Shown: piece by piece, positions 50,536 through 60,097 of the stretch
Layout of the letters: every line of letters begins with the position of its first letter
How positions within the stretch are numbered: the first letter of the stretch is position 1
From: an uncultured Collinsella sp.
GTDB lineage: Bacteria; Actinomycetota; Coriobacteriia; Coriobacteriales; Coriobacteriaceae
Reading direction: 5' to 3'
Assembly (NCBI GenBank): GCA_958437935.1
Contig: CAUBPS010000001.1
Location: 124,001-188,000, forward strand
Length of the DNA stretch: 64,000 nucleotides
Notes under the pieces: generated by a model
Database searches by the model: none
What the model was told of the DNA's origin: nothing
Seen by the model: the letters and a program-made list of their open reading frames with translations, nothing else
Translations under genes and position numbers: made by a program

Positions 50536-51804
50536 CTAGGAACGGTAGTCGCCGTTGATGGAGATGTACTCATGCGTGAGGTCGCAGGTCCACACGGTCG
50601 TTGCCGCGTCGCCTGCGCCCAGGTCGGCCGAGATCACGATCTCGGGCGCCTCGAAACGTCGTAGAGCCTCGTCCTCGTCAAAGGGAACAGTCAGACCGTC
50701 GCGACAGACGGGCATGCCCATCATGTCGATGGAAACGTCTTCCTGATTAAATTTCACGCCGCACTTGCCAAGCGCCATAGCAACGCGACCCCAGTTGCAG
50801 TCGTGGCCGGCGATGCAGGTCTTAACGAGCGGCGAGTTGGCAACGGCACGGGCGGCGATATCGGCTTCCTCGTCGTTCACGGCGCCGGTAACGTTGACCG
50901 TAACAAGCTTGGATGCGCCCTCACCATCGGCGGCGATATTGCGCGCCAGGCTCTCGCACACCTCGTGCACGGCAAATGCCAACTCGTCAAAGGCATCGGA
51001 GCCCTCGACGATAGGCTCGACATCTGCGGCAGCGGCGCCGGAGGCAAGCATGATGCAGGTGTCGTTGGTTGAGGTGTCGGAATCGACCGTTACCTTGTTA
51101 AAGGTCTGCTTGACGGTCGAGAGCAGCAGGGTATGAAGTGCCGCAGGCTCGACGGGGGCATCGGTGGTGATAACTGCGATCATGGTGGCCATGTTGGGCA
51201 TGATCATGCCCGAGCCCTTGCACATTCCACCTACCGTATAGACATTGCCCGCATGACCCGCAGCCTCGCTGACGTAGGCCACGGCGTACTCCTTGGAGTG
51301 CGTGTCGGTCGTCATGATGGCGCGAGCGGCATCGGCGCCACCGTGGGCGGAGAGCGCCTCGTAGGCAGCAGGAATGGCGGTCTCAAACGTGTCGATCGGC
51401 AGAATCTGGCCAATCACACCCGTGGAGGCAACCAGAATCTGCTGGGGCTCGCAGCCGATGACCTGCGATGCGATGCTGCACGTCTCGCGCGCGCATGCAA
51501 GGCCGGTCTCACCCGTGGCGGCGTTGGCATTGCCAGAGTTGACCGAAACGCCGGCGATGATACCGTAGCCCTTGTCGGCACCGCCCAGGTTGGCACGGCT
51601 CACCTGCACGGGCGCCGCACAAAAGCGATTGGTGGTAAACACGCCGGCACCGGGGCAGGGTTTATCGGGCACGACAAGCGCGTAATCCAGACGCTCTGGG
51701 TTCTTGCGGAACCCAGCGTGGATGCCTGCAGCCTTAAAACCAGCCGCAGCCGTAACGCCGCCCTCGACGGCGCGAATCTTGATATCAAACAGCTCAGTAT
51801 TCAT
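50536..51804 (-). CDS. argJ: Bifunctional glutamate N-acetyltransferase / ornithine acetyltransferase
   Basis: A 422-residue ArgJ that recycles the acetyl group from N-acetylornithine to glutamate, giving free ornithine. The self-cleavage site is in KGSGMIMPNMATMIAVI (nucleophilic Thr after Ala-Met in ATM). N-terminal VTAAAGFKAAGIHAGF and the C-terminal SADLGAGDAATTVW are typical. Presence of argJ implies the cyclic pathway, so no argE is needed. Confidence 0.95.
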   Translation of the reverse strand: MNTELFDIKIRAVEGGVTAAAGFKAAGIHAGFRKNPERLDYALVVPDKPCPGAGVFTTNRFCAAPVQVSRANLGGADKGYGIIAGVSVNSGNANAATGETGLACARETCSIASQVIGCEPQQILVASTGVIGQILPIDTFETAIPAAYEALSAHGGADAARAIMTTDTHSKEYAVAYVSEAAGHAGNVYTVGGMCKGSGMIMPNMATMIAVITTDAPVEPAALHTLLLSTVKQTFNKVTVDSDTSTNDTCIMLASGAAAADVEPIVEGSDAFDELAFAVHEVCESLARNIAADGEGASKLVTVNVTGAVNDEEADIAARAVANSPLVKTCIAGHDCNWGRVAMALGKCGVKFNQEDVSIDMMGMPVCRDGLTVPFDEDEALRRFEAPEIVISADLGAGDAATTVWTCDLTHEYISINGDYRS

Positions 51805-51938
51805 CGTCTTTATGGCTCCTTATGTCAAACAAAAAACGGACATCGGTTGGTGCGCCATGCCAGTCGTGATCATGAGACCAGCTTAAGAGTGGCGCCCCAC
51901 TCGATGCCCGACTACCAAATCGTTAACAATCGAATGTG

Positions 51939-53009
51939 CTACACCGGGCACGCCACTGTGGGCAAGCCTCGTCGCTCGTCAAAGCCAAAGACGATATTGG
52001 CGCACTGGACCGCTTGGCCCGCAGCGCCCTTGCACAGATTGTCGATGGCGCCCGTCGCCACCAGCACGCCCGCGCGCTTATTGAGCGCGAGGCCAATCTG
52101 GGCGGCGTTGGTGCCGACAACCGAAGCCGTCTTGGGCTGCTGGCCAGCATCGAGCACGCGCACAAAGGTGCGACCGGCATAGAACTGCTTGTAATAGTCG
52201 ACAACGTCCTCAAGAGCCAAGGAGTCAATGGCCTGCGGCGCGAGCGGCATCGTCACCGTGGAGAGCAGACCACGCTTGAGCGGTGCCAGGTGCGGGGTAA
52301 AGACGACGCGATCGGTCAGGCCAAGGATTTGCTCAATCTCGGGCGTGTGGCGATGCTTGCCCACGCCGTAGGCCTCCAAATTCTCGTCGGCGCTGCAAAA
52401 ATGCGTACGAGCGTTGCAGGACTTGCCGGCACCCGTCACACCGCTGATGGCATCGACAATCACGGGACCGTTCTCGGCCACCCAGCCCGCACGCACGGCA
52501 GGAGCGGCAGCAAGGCTCGTTGCGGTGGGATAGCAGCCGGCGCAGGCAACCAGCACGGGTTTGCCGTCGGCATGATCGGATGCAGCGGTCTCCAAATCCT
52601 GGGAGAACAGCTCGGGCAGACCGAAGGCGCGGGTCTTGAGCAACTCGGGGCTCGTGTGCTTGGCGGCATACCAGGCCTCAAAGGTGGCCGGATCGCTCAG
52701 GCGATAGTCGGCCGAGAGGTCAATGCAGGAGACTCCCGCGGCAAGCAGGGCGGGCACCTGAGCCATGGCCGCGGTATGCGGCACGGCCAAGAAGACGGCG
52801 CCGCAGGATTTAAGCTCGGGGGCGTCATGCGTGGTGAAAACCAGATCGCTCACGCCAGCAAAGCTCGGATACACCGCGGACAACGGCTGGCCGGCATCGG
52901 CGTTGGACGTAATGGCGACAAGTTCAAACTCGGGATGACCGAGCACGAGGCGAATGAGCTCGGCTCCGGCATATCCAGCCGCGCCGACGATTCCAACCTT
53001 CAAAGACAT
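51939..53009 (-). CDS. argC: N-acetyl-gamma-glutamyl-phosphate reductase
   Basis: A 356-residue NADPH-dependent reductase. N-terminal Rossmann motif VGIVGAAGYAGAELIRLVL, catalytic Cys in VACAGCYPTATSLA, and HRHTPEIEQIL and FTPHLAPLKRGLLSTV are conserved. It is the first arg gene, with a palindromic ARG box 86-122 nt upstream. A 134-nt gap separates it from argJ. Confidence 0.95.
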   Translation of the reverse strand: MSLKVGIVGAAGYAGAELIRLVLGHPEFELVAITSNADAGQPLSAVYPSFAGVSDLVFTTHDAPELKSCGAVFLAVPHTAAMAQVPALLAAGVSCIDLSADYRLSDPATFEAWYAAKHTSPELLKTRAFGLPELFSQDLETAASDHADGKPVLVACAGCYPTATSLAAAPAVRAGWVAENGPVIVDAISGVTGAGKSCNARTHFCSADENLEAYGVGKHRHTPEIEQILGLTDRVVFTPHLAPLKRGLLSTVTMPLAPQAIDSLALEDVVDYYKQFYAGRTFVRVLDAGQQPKTASVVGTNAAQIGLALNKRAGVLVATGAIDNLCKGAAGQAVQCANIVFGFDERRGLPTVACPV

Positions 53010-53094
53010 ATCAGACTCCTTGTCTGCGATTTATGCACCGATGCGCATTTCGCAGCGGTCGTTATGAAGTGGGTTGAAACTTTAGCACCAAAAG

Positions 53095-53131
53095 ATGCAT
53101 GAATACGTAAATGGTTTACATATTCATGCAT
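53095..53131. promoter_or_regulatory. ArgR operator (paired ARG boxes) upstream of argC
   Basis: ATGCATGAATA and TATTCATGCAT are perfect inverted copies around CGTAAATGGTTTACA. Each half carries the TGAATA...ATTCA pattern of ARG boxes. Arginine repression of argCJBD by ArgR is expected; argR itself is not in the window. Confidence 0.8.
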
Positions 53132-53175
53132 TGAAACATTCCCGACACATTCGCTTGAAGGAATTGACAAATGGA

Positions 53176-53229
53176 GCGGGCCCCGTATTGACCGGCGCTC
53201 CTAACGGCGCCGGGCAATACGGGGCCCGC
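53176..53229 (-). terminator. Strong terminator-like hairpin after the PNPOx gene
   Basis: GCGGGCCCCGTATTG pairs perfectly with CAATACGGGGCCCGC. A second helix, CCGGCGC/GCGCCGG, closes the inside. It lies about 40 nt after the gene ending at 53267. Confidence 0.75.
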
Positions 53230-53266
53230 CCATGCGAAAACCAAGTTGTTAGGATGAGCCAGCTGG

Positions 53267-53677
53267 CTAGAGCTCGACCGGCACCCATTCGTCGTGATTG
53301 CAGATAAAAGCCTCGGGATCCTCGACGCTAAAGAAGACGAGCGTGGGGTCGTTAGGCCCCTCATAGTGCTCGCCCAGGCGCTCTAGATGCTTCCACCCGG
53401 CTTCGCGCATTTCGTCTAAGGCCCGGTCATCCAAGCCGGCACGCCCGCGCAAGATGAGCCAGCCATGGCCCGGCCACCAACTCGTGGCCTCAAAGCGCTG
53501 ATTTTGTAGCAGCTCTTGCCACACGTCTTTGGTGCGCGCTGTTACAAACCACAGCTTGCCATCCTGGATCTGCGCAAACGAAAACGGACGCACATGAGGC
53601 TGTCCGTCAACGCTCGTCGCCAAATACCATGCCGGCACCGACGTCAGATACTCCAACACCGTATTCAATCCGTCCAT
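53267..53677 (-). CDS. Pyridoxamine 5'-phosphate oxidase-fold protein
   Basis: A 136-residue split-barrel flavin-binding-type protein (PNPOx-like). It has VPAWYLATSVDGQPHVRPFSFA, KLWFVTARTKDVWQEL and FFSVEDPEAFICN. True pyridoxine function is unlikely; such small proteins may bind FMN, F420 or heme. It starts at 53677 after GGAGGA. The gene directly upstream is a paralogue. Confidence 0.82.
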   Translation of the reverse strand: MDGLNTVLEYLTSVPAWYLATSVDGQPHVRPFSFAQIQDGKLWFVTARTKDVWQELLQNQRFEATSWWPGHGWLILRGRAGLDDRALDEMREAGWKHLERLGEHYEGPNDPTLVFFSVEDPEAFICNHDEWVPVEL

Positions 53678-53731
53678 GTGTCCTCCTGTCGCCTGACCAG
53701 TCTTTTTGGAATGGGTAATCAATTTGGGAAA

Positions 53732-54178
53732 TTAGAGCTCCAGGCGCTCCTCGCTGCCGTCGATATCACAGAAGCGCGCGGCAATGTTGCGGACCGAAAA
53801 GAAAGCAAGGCGGCCGTCGTTGGCGCTATCGTGTTCCTCGCCGATGCCCACCATGTGTTTAAAACCCGCCTGGCGTACCTTGTCGCTCACGACCGCATCG
53901 TCCTCGAGCGCGGCCTCGCCGGTCAGTACAATCCAACACTCCCCCGGTTTCCAACCCGAAACCTCAAACTTGGGGTTCGCGCTGAGCTCGGCCCACACAT
54001 CCTTGTCGCGCGATGTGCAAAACCACAGCTTACCGTCATCGACCATGGCAAATGAAAACGGCCTCACGCGAGGCTGATACCCGTCGGCCACATCGGTCGT
54101 GGCCAGATACCACGCCGGAATGCGCCTGAGATACGAACAGGCGCGCTCAAGCTGAGCCGTGCGGTCGTTGTCGGTCAT
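53732..54178 (-). CDS. Pyridoxamine 5'-phosphate oxidase-fold protein (paralogue)
   Basis: A 148-residue relative of the next gene, with the same order of motifs: IPAWYLATTDVADGYQPRVR, KLWFCTSRDKDVWAEL, LAFFSVRNIAARFCDID. The two are tandem duplicates separated by ~55 nt. Both lie beside the riboflavin transporter genes; flavin binding would fit but is inferred. AAAGGGG precedes the ATG. Confidence 0.82.
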   Translation of the reverse strand: MTDNDRTAQLERACSYLRRIPAWYLATTDVADGYQPRVRPFSFAMVDDGKLWFCTSRDKDVWAELSANPKFEVSGWKPGECWIVLTGEAALEDDAVVSDKVRQAGFKHMVGIGEEHDSANDGRLAFFSVRNIAARFCDIDGSEERLEL

Positions 54179-54208
54179 AGGGACCCCTTTCTTGCGCCCG
54201 AATCGCGC

Positions 54209-55009
54209 CTAAACAAGTTGAAGATTGATGACGATGACGCAGATGAGCAGCAACGCCGTCACCACCGCCGCCAACGCATCGCCGCGGCCAAATGCAAGCG
54301 CATGCAGGCGCGTGCGGCCCTGCTCGCCGTGATAGCAGCGTGCATCCATGGCGGCAGACAGCGTCTCGGCATGGCGGAACACGCCCGTGAACAGCGGAAT
54401 CGCCACACTGCCGAGCATACGCACGCCGCCGAGCGGGCCTCCCGTCACGCGTGCACCGCGGCTTGCCTGCGCGTCCGCCGTCTGCTTCATCTCGGTAGCG
54501 AACTGCGGCATAAAGCGCAACGCGATACCCATGATCATGCCGAGCTCGTGCGCAGGAAGTCCCACACGCGCAAACGGCGCGAGCAGGCGCTCAAAGCCCG
54601 CGGTGAGGTCGAGCGTCGGCGTGGTGAGCGTGATAGCGCTCATACCGGCCATCATCAAGGTCAGGCGGCACGCCATAAAGGCGGCGGAATGCAGCGAGCC
54701 CTCGCTTATCTGCAAAAAGCCGAGCTGCCACAGAATGCGCCCGCTCTGGTCGGTAAACAAGTTGAGCACCGCGACCACGACGACGATTGCCAGCAGCGGC
54801 GCCATCGACGACAGAACGCGACGAACCGGCACCCGAGACACGGCATAGATCAGCACGACAAACATTGCGACAGGGGCCAGTCCGCGGAAGCTGCTGACTG
54901 TGAGCGACGTGATCAGAAACACAAAGCCCAAGAGCAACTTAGTTCGCGGGTCCAGGCGGTGGATCGCGCTATCGCTCGGATAGTAGCTGCCAAACGAAAA
55001 CGCCTCCAT
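54209..55009 (-). CDS. ecfT: ECF transporter transmembrane component EcfT
   Basis: A 266-residue energy-coupling membrane protein. After SAIHRLDPRTKLLLGF come about five membrane helices and the coupling motifs SRGA (ADAQASRGARVTGG) and AMDARCYHG, the Ala-Arg-Gly type sites that contact the ATPases. The start shares a base with the ATPase gene stop (TAATG). Confidence 0.93.
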   Translation of the reverse strand: MEAFSFGSYYPSDSAIHRLDPRTKLLLGFVFLITSLTVSSFRGLAPVAMFVVLIYAVSRVPVRRVLSSMAPLLAIVVVVAVLNLFTDQSGRILWQLGFLQISEGSLHSAAFMACRLTLMMAGMSAITLTTPTLDLTAGFERLLAPFARVGLPAHELGMIMGIALRFMPQFATEMKQTADAQASRGARVTGGPLGGVRMLGSVAIPLFTGVFRHAETLSAAMDARCYHGEQGRTRLHALAFGRGDALAAVVTALLLICVIVINLQLV

Positions 55010-56913
55010 TAGCAGCCCTCCTCTCGCGCGACCGTCTTGGATTTAGCAATGTCCGCGACGTTAGAAGGACCGCCCGAGCGACCGATTAGCAGGTCCACCA
55101 ACTCGTCTGCCAGCGACTCAACCGTATAGAGGCCGTCAAAGCGCAGCGGCACGCCCGCCTCCGTAAGCGCCAGCGCCATACGCTGGGCGGCGGGAACGCC
55201 CAAGCCGATCGATTTAAGCTCATCCGCATGCGCAAACACCTGAGCGGGCGTGCCCTCGGCAAACACCGCACCTTTGTTCATTACGACGATGCGGTCACAG
55301 CAATTGGCCAGGTCATCCATACTATGCGAAACCATGACAACGGTCAGGCCATCGCGGTGAAGTCGATCGATAAGCTCAAGGAAATCCCTGCGCGCAGCCG
55401 GATCGAGCCCCGCCATGGGTTCATCGAGCACCAGGACTTCGGGCTCCATGGCGAGCACGCCGGCGAATGCCACACGCCGTTGCTGACCGCCCGAAAGCTC
55501 AAAGGGACTCTTGTCGCCGACCGTGGAAAGGTCGAGGCCCACGCGTGAGAGCGATGACTCGACACGACGGTCGACTTCATCTTGCGGCAAGCCAAGGTTA
55601 TGCGGACCAAACGCCACGTCCTGCGCCACGGTTTCGGCAAACAGCTGGCGCTCAGGATATTGAAACACCACGCCGACCTTGGCCTTAACCGCGGCGGCGT
55701 CTTTCTTGTTTGACAGATCGAGCCCCAGCGCGCGAACGGATCCCTCCTGGGGGCGAATCAAACCGTTGAGATGCTGGACCAGCGTCGACTTACCCGAACC
55801 GGTATGACCTGCCAAGCCCAGGAACTCGCCGCGACGCACCGTCAGCGATACATCGCGCAGCGCCCACGGGCTGCTTGGGTCGTTTCCCCAGAGAGCCTGT
55901 TTGTTCGATTTGTCCGCAGTGGCCGAGCGCTTATGCCAGCGGCGGCGCTCGCGCGGACTGAGCGAATAACTGTACGAAACATGGGATAGTTCGATAACGG
56001 GCTCTGGTACGTTATCTTCGTTGCCTGCCGAAACCGTACCGCCAACGATTTCCGATTGGGGTGCGGAAGACTGCCCCACAGTGCCTGCCCCACTTCGCTC
56101 GGCATAAGTCTCCACAACCTCGGCAACCATACCCGCCTCGCGCACCTGCGCATGAACAGGCACGCCCTTCGCACGAAGCGCCGTGCCCAAACGGCACGAC
56201 TCTGGCATGTCAAGGTTGAGCTGAGCGAGTTCATTCGCCCGCGTCAGAATCTCCTCGGGCGTGCCCAGCATGGCAACTCGTCCCGTCTGAAACACGGCGA
56301 CACGATCGGCCTCGGCAGCCTCTTCCATAAAGTGCGTAATCATCACGATAGTCATGCCGCGATCGTGGAGTGCGCGGCACGCTTTCATAAGACCCTTGCG
56401 TCCGCGCGGATCGAGCATCGAGGAGGCCTCGTCCAAGATAAGCACGCGCGGCTCCATGGCAAGTACGCCGGCGAGCGCCACGCGCTGCTTTTGCCCGCCC
56501 GAGAGCGCATGGGTCTCGTGGCGCTCAAAGCCCACCAGGCCCACGCCCTTCAGCGCCTCGCGTACGCGCTGCGCAATTTGCGCCGATGGCACGCCAAGGT
56601 TTTCGGGACCGAACGCAACGTCATCTTCGACAAGCGTTGCCACCAGCTGATCATCGGGATTCTGGAACACCATGCCAGCAGTCGAGCGGATGTCGTAGAC
56701 CAGCTCGGGATCGGACGCGTCCATGCCGTTGACGCACACCGTTCCCGCATCGGGCTGCAGCAGCGCATTCAGATGCTTGGCAAACGTCGACTTGCCCGAC
56801 CCATTGCCACCGAGGATGCAGAAAAACTCCCCGTCCTCGATGTTCAGATCGACACCGTCGAGTGCCGACACGGCACCGTCATAGCTAAAGGAAACGCCCC
56901 GACACTCAATCAT
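55009..56913 (-). CDS. ecfA: ECF transporter ATPase, fused EcfA1-EcfA2
   Basis: A 634-residue protein with two complete ABC domains in one chain. Domain 1 (~1-235) has Walker A LGGNGSGKSTFAKH, signature LSGGQKQRVALAGV and Walker B VLILDEASSMLD. Domain 2 (~330-590) has GHTGSGKSTLVQH, LSGGQQRRVAFAGV and VLVLDEPMAGLD. A ~90-residue linker joins them. In many bacteria EcfA1 and EcfA2 are separate genes. It overlaps the S-component gene (ATGA) and ecfT. Confidence 0.94.
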   Translation of the reverse strand: MIECRGVSFSYDGAVSALDGVDLNIEDGEFFCILGGNGSGKSTFAKHLNALLQPDAGTVCVNGMDASDPELVYDIRSTAGMVFQNPDDQLVATLVEDDVAFGPENLGVPSAQIAQRVREALKGVGLVGFERHETHALSGGQKQRVALAGVLAMEPRVLILDEASSMLDPRGRKGLMKACRALHDRGMTIVMITHFMEEAAEADRVAVFQTGRVAMLGTPEEILTRANELAQLNLDMPESCRLGTALRAKGVPVHAQVREAGMVAEVVETYAERSGAGTVGQSSAPQSEIVGGTVSAGNEDNVPEPVIELSHVSYSYSLSPRERRRWHKRSATADKSNKQALWGNDPSSPWALRDVSLTVRRGEFLGLAGHTGSGKSTLVQHLNGLIRPQEGSVRALGLDLSNKKDAAAVKAKVGVVFQYPERQLFAETVAQDVAFGPHNLGLPQDEVDRRVESSLSRVGLDLSTVGDKSPFELSGGQQRRVAFAGVLAMEPEVLVLDEPMAGLDPAARRDFLELIDRLHRDGLTVVMVSHSMDDLANCCDRIVVMNKGAVFAEGTPAQVFAHADELKSIGLGVPAAQRMALALTEAGVPLRFDGLYTVESLADELVDLLIGRSGGPSNVADIAKSKTVAREEGC

Positions 56914-57500
56914 GCGCGGCCTTTGACCTGGTCCTTTTTAGGCGTGATGAGGTTGGAGACTGCTTTATACACCACCAGCGTCAACACCGAGTTAAGCACG
57001 GTCTTGATAAGGTTGAACGGCAGCACGGCAGGAATCATGAGCGGGGCGATCACATCGACCGAGCCATACCAGAACCATACGCCAATGGTAAGGTTTGCGA
57101 CCATAGACAGCGCTGTAGCGGCAATGACGCCGAGCACCAGGCCAATCACGGCACCCTTATAGGTGTGCATCTTCTGGTAAACGATAGCCGCGGGCAGAAT
57201 ATAGCCCAGCGTGGCAACCAAGTTCATAAGCGCACCGACCCAGTCACCCGTGGTGAGCGCATGGATAACGATAGCCATAGCGGCAACAGCGGTGCCGGCA
57301 CTAGGACCGTACGCAAACCCGCACACCATCGCCGGCACCAGCGACGGGTCATACGTCAAAAACGGCGCCGAAGGAAGGATGGGCAGCTGCACGTACATAA
57401 ACAGGGCACCCAAGGCGCACATCAGCGCCATGGTAACGAGCTGTTTGGTGCTCCACCTATTCGTGTTCTCAAAATGGATATGCTGCGACTGTTCAGACAT
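56910..57500 (-). CDS. ribU: Riboflavin ECF transporter S component (RibU-like)
   Basis: A 196-residue substrate-capture protein with about six membrane helices (QLVTMALMCALGALFMYV, FLTYDPSLVPAMVCGF). Identity as a riboflavin transporter rests mainly on the FMN riboswitch in its leader. The ATG at 57500 is preceded by GAGGCAGGTG, directly after the aptamer; the ATG at 57521 lies inside the riboswitch 3' helix and is rejected. The ATPase gene overlaps its stop. Confidence 0.9.
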   Translation of the reverse strand: MSEQSQHIHFENTNRWSTKQLVTMALMCALGALFMYVQLPILPSAPFLTYDPSLVPAMVCGFAYGPSAGTAVAAMAIVIHALTTGDWVGALMNLVATLGYILPAAIVYQKMHTYKGAVIGLVLGVIAATALSMVANLTIGVWFWYGSVDVIAPLMIPAVLPFNLIKTVLNSVLTLVVYKAVSNLITPKKDQVKGRA

Positions 57501-57510
57501 AAGATCACCT

Positions 57511-57692
57511 GCCTCTTTCATCCGGACTCTAACCGTTGGTACTGGAATCTCACCAGTTCAGCCGGCATGCGAACCAACGCACACACGGGTCGCGGACTCA
57601 TCGGCTCGGCCGCAGGCGTCTCGCCTGCGCCACGGCACCCCTTTGGCACCGCCCGATTTACCGCCAGTGGGGAATTTCACCCCGCCCTGAAA
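57511..57692 (-). ncRNA. FMN riboswitch (RFN element)
   Basis: On the minus strand the canonical segments occur in order: AGGGCGGGGTGAAATTCCCC, GGCGGTAAA, a variable GC-rich arm, GAACTGGTGAGATTCCAGTACC and GTTAGAGTCCGGATGAAAGA. The S-component ribosome-binding site follows immediately, pointing to translational control: FMN should shut off riboflavin uptake. Confidence 0.95.
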
Positions 57693-57898
57693 CAGCAATT
57701 GCAAGTGTAGCACCAGTAGGCTTTCGCGCAAGTATGCCATGGGTAATTTATGGCGGGGACCAGTTACCGCAACAACCACGTTCCCCACCCGTCCCAAAGT
57801 AACGCGCCTTTCGCGGCAAAGCCGCGAAACAGCGACCGGGACACGTATCCCCATCAGCCACGATCTCCGCCCACGCCGACCTCAAGGCCGTAAACGCA

Positions 57899-58043
57899 GG
57901 GAATCCGGGGGCGGGACGGGGACTTCTCTCCGGAATATTCCGCAGGACGCAAAGAGGCTCCGCAGCGCGAAGCGCGATGCGGAGCCTCTTTGCATGTCCG
58001 AGGACGTTCCGGAGAGAAGTCCCCGTCCCGCCCCCGGATTCCC
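57899..58043. repeat. Giant hairpin A: 145 bp with 37-bp perfect arms, downstream of groEL
   Basis: Arms 57899-57935 and 58007-58043 are perfectly complementary over 37 bp. The 71-nt interior has internal loops of 13 nt on each side and a 16-bp perfect apical stem (57949-57964/57978-57993). TGTCCGAGGACG (57995-58006) precedes the right arm. It ends 26 nt after the groEL stop. The 57701-57898 stretch between it and the riboswitch shows no gene. Confidence 0.92.
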
Positions 58044-58069
58044 GGTGGGAGTTCTAGACCTTGTCGGCC

Positions 58070-59707
58070 TTAGTACATACCGCCGCCCTGCTGACCAGCG
58101 GTAGCAGCAGCGATTGCGTCCTCAAGCTGAGTGTTCTTGGGCACATCGGAGACGGTGGCCTCGGTGATGAGGATCAGGCTGGCGACAGAAGCAGCGTTCT
58201 GCAGGGTGACGCGGCTGACCTTGACGGGGTCGAGGACGCCCATCTCGATCATGTCGCCCCACTCGCCGTTGGCAGAGTTGAGACCCTGGCCGGCGGGCAG
58301 CTCGGCAACCTTGTCGACCACGACAGCGCCCTCAAAGCCAGCGTTCTTGGCGATGGTGGCGACCGGAGCGGTCAGAGCCTTCTTGACGATGTCGACGCCG
58401 ATCTTCTCCTCGGGGTCGTCGATCTCGACAGCGTCGAGCGCAGGAGCAGCGTCCATGAAGGCGACGCCGCCGCCAGCGACAATGCCCTCCTCGACAGCAG
58501 CGCGGGTAGCCTGCAGGGCGTCCTCGACGCGATGCTTGATCTCCTTGAGCTCGGACTCGGTAGCAGCGCCAACCTTGATGACGGCAACGCCACCGGAGAG
58601 CTTGGCCAGGCGCTCCTGGAGCTTCTCACGGTCGAAGTCAGAGGTGGTGTTCTCCATCTCACCCTTGATCTGAGCGATACGAGCGTCGATGGCCTCCTTG
58701 GAGCCAGCGCCGCCGACGACAACGGTGTTGTCCTTGGAGATGGTGACGGACTTAGCGGTACCGAGCATATCGGCGGTGATGTCAGCGACCTTCACGCCCA
58801 GCTCGTCCAGGGCAGCCTGACCACCGGTGAGGACGGCGATGTCCTCGAGGATGCGCTTGCGACGGTCGCCGTAGCCCGGAGCCTTGACGGCGCAAACGTT
58901 GAGGGCGCCACGGATCTTGTTGAGGACGAGGGTGGGCAGGGCCTCGCCGTCGATGTCCTCAGCGATGATGAGCAGGCCACGGCCAGCGCGCTGGACAGCC
59001 TCGAGAACGGGCATGATGTCCTGGACGCTGGAGATCTTCTGGTCGGTGATGAGGATGTACGGATCCTTCATCACGGCCTCCATGCGGTCGTTGTCCGTGA
59101 CGAAGTAAGCGGAGACATAGCCCTTGTCGAACTGCATGCCCTCGACGGTGTCGATGGTGATGTCGAACGTCTGGGAATCCTCGACGGTGATGACGCCGTC
59201 CTTGCCCACGACCTCCATGGCCTCGGCGATCTTCTCGCCGACCTCGGGGTCACCGGCGGAGATGGTACCGACGGAAGCGATCTGTTCCTTGGTCTCGACC
59301 GGCTTGGCCTGCTTCTTCATCTCGGCGACGGCGGCGTTAACGGCCTTGTCGATGCCGCGACGAATGGCCAGCGGGTTGGCGCCAGCGGCGACGTTGCGCA
59401 GACCGTCGTTGACGATAGCCTGGGCGAGCAGGGTTGCGGTGGTGGTGCCGTCACCCACGGTGTCGTTGGTCTTGGTGGCGACCTCCTTCACCAGCTGAGC
59501 GCCCATGTTCTCGATGTTGTCCTCGAGCTCGATCTCCTTGGCGACAGAAACGCCGTCGTTGGTGATGGTCGGAGCACCGAACGTGCGCTGCAGCGCAACG
59601 TAGCGACCCTTGGGGCCCATGGTGACGGTAACGGCGTCGGCCAGAGTGTTGACGCCCTTGGCAAGCTTAGCGCGGGCATCGGTGTTGAACGTAATGTTCT
59701 TTGCCAT
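58070..59707 (-). CDS. groL: Chaperonin GroEL (Hsp60)
   Basis: A 545-residue GroEL with the ATP motif VGDGTTTATLLAQAIV, apical-domain GYVSAYFVTDNDRMEA, AVKAPGYGDRRK and the C-terminal GGGMY tail. It forms the double-ring folding chamber with GroES. It follows groES by 96 nt. Confidence 0.97.
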   Translation of the reverse strand: MAKNITFNTDARAKLAKGVNTLADAVTVTMGPKGRYVALQRTFGAPTITNDGVSVAKEIELEDNIENMGAQLVKEVATKTNDTVGDGTTTATLLAQAIVNDGLRNVAAGANPLAIRRGIDKAVNAAVAEMKKQAKPVETKEQIASVGTISAGDPEVGEKIAEAMEVVGKDGVITVEDSQTFDITIDTVEGMQFDKGYVSAYFVTDNDRMEAVMKDPYILITDQKISSVQDIMPVLEAVQRAGRGLLIIAEDIDGEALPTLVLNKIRGALNVCAVKAPGYGDRRKRILEDIAVLTGGQAALDELGVKVADITADMLGTAKSVTISKDNTVVVGGAGSKEAIDARIAQIKGEMENTTSDFDREKLQERLAKLSGGVAVIKVGAATESELKEIKHRVEDALQATRAAVEEGIVAGGGVAFMDAAPALDAVEIDDPEEKIGVDIVKKALTAPVATIAKNAGFEGAVVVDKVAELPAGQGLNSANGEWGDMIEMGVLDPVKVSRVTLQNAASVASLILITEATVSDVPKNTQLEDAIAAATAGQQGGGMY

Positions 59708-59803
59708 GGTAGGTAATCCTCCAAAAGAAATGTGACTCGCGTCGCCGCTTCCGAGTCCTATGCGGCGGACGCGTTCAAAGACGAATCAGAGATTCTGACG
59801 AGA

Positions 59804-60097
59804 CTAGGCCTCGACGACAGCGTAGATGTCGTCGGCGCGCATCAGCAGATACTTCTCGCCGTCGACCTTGACCTCGTTGCCACCGAACTTACCGTAGATG
59901 ACAACGTCGCCGACCTTGACGTCCATGGGGATGCGCTCACCCTTGTCGTTGACCTTGCCGGCGCCCACGGCAACGATGGTGCCGCGCTGCGGCTTCTCCT
60001 GAGCGTTGCTGGCGATATACAGACCAGAAGCGGTCTTCTGCTCGGCCTCGTCGGGCTTGACCAGAACACGATCTGCAAGCGGCTTCAAAGACGACAT
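59804..60097 (-). CDS. groES: Co-chaperonin GroES (Hsp10)
   Basis: A 97-residue GroES: LKPLADRVLVKPDEAEQKTA, mobile-loop region SGLYIASNAQEKPQRGTIVA and VIYGKFGGNEVKVDGEKYLL. The AAGGAGGAG box is strong. I searched the leader (60098-60260) for a CIRCE repeat and saw none, so HrcA control is not supported. Confidence 0.97.
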   Translation of the reverse strand: MSSLKPLADRVLVKPDEAEQKTASGLYIASNAQEKPQRGTIVAVGAGKVNDKGERIPMDVKVGDVVIYGKFGGNEVKVDGEKYLLMRADDIYAVVEA

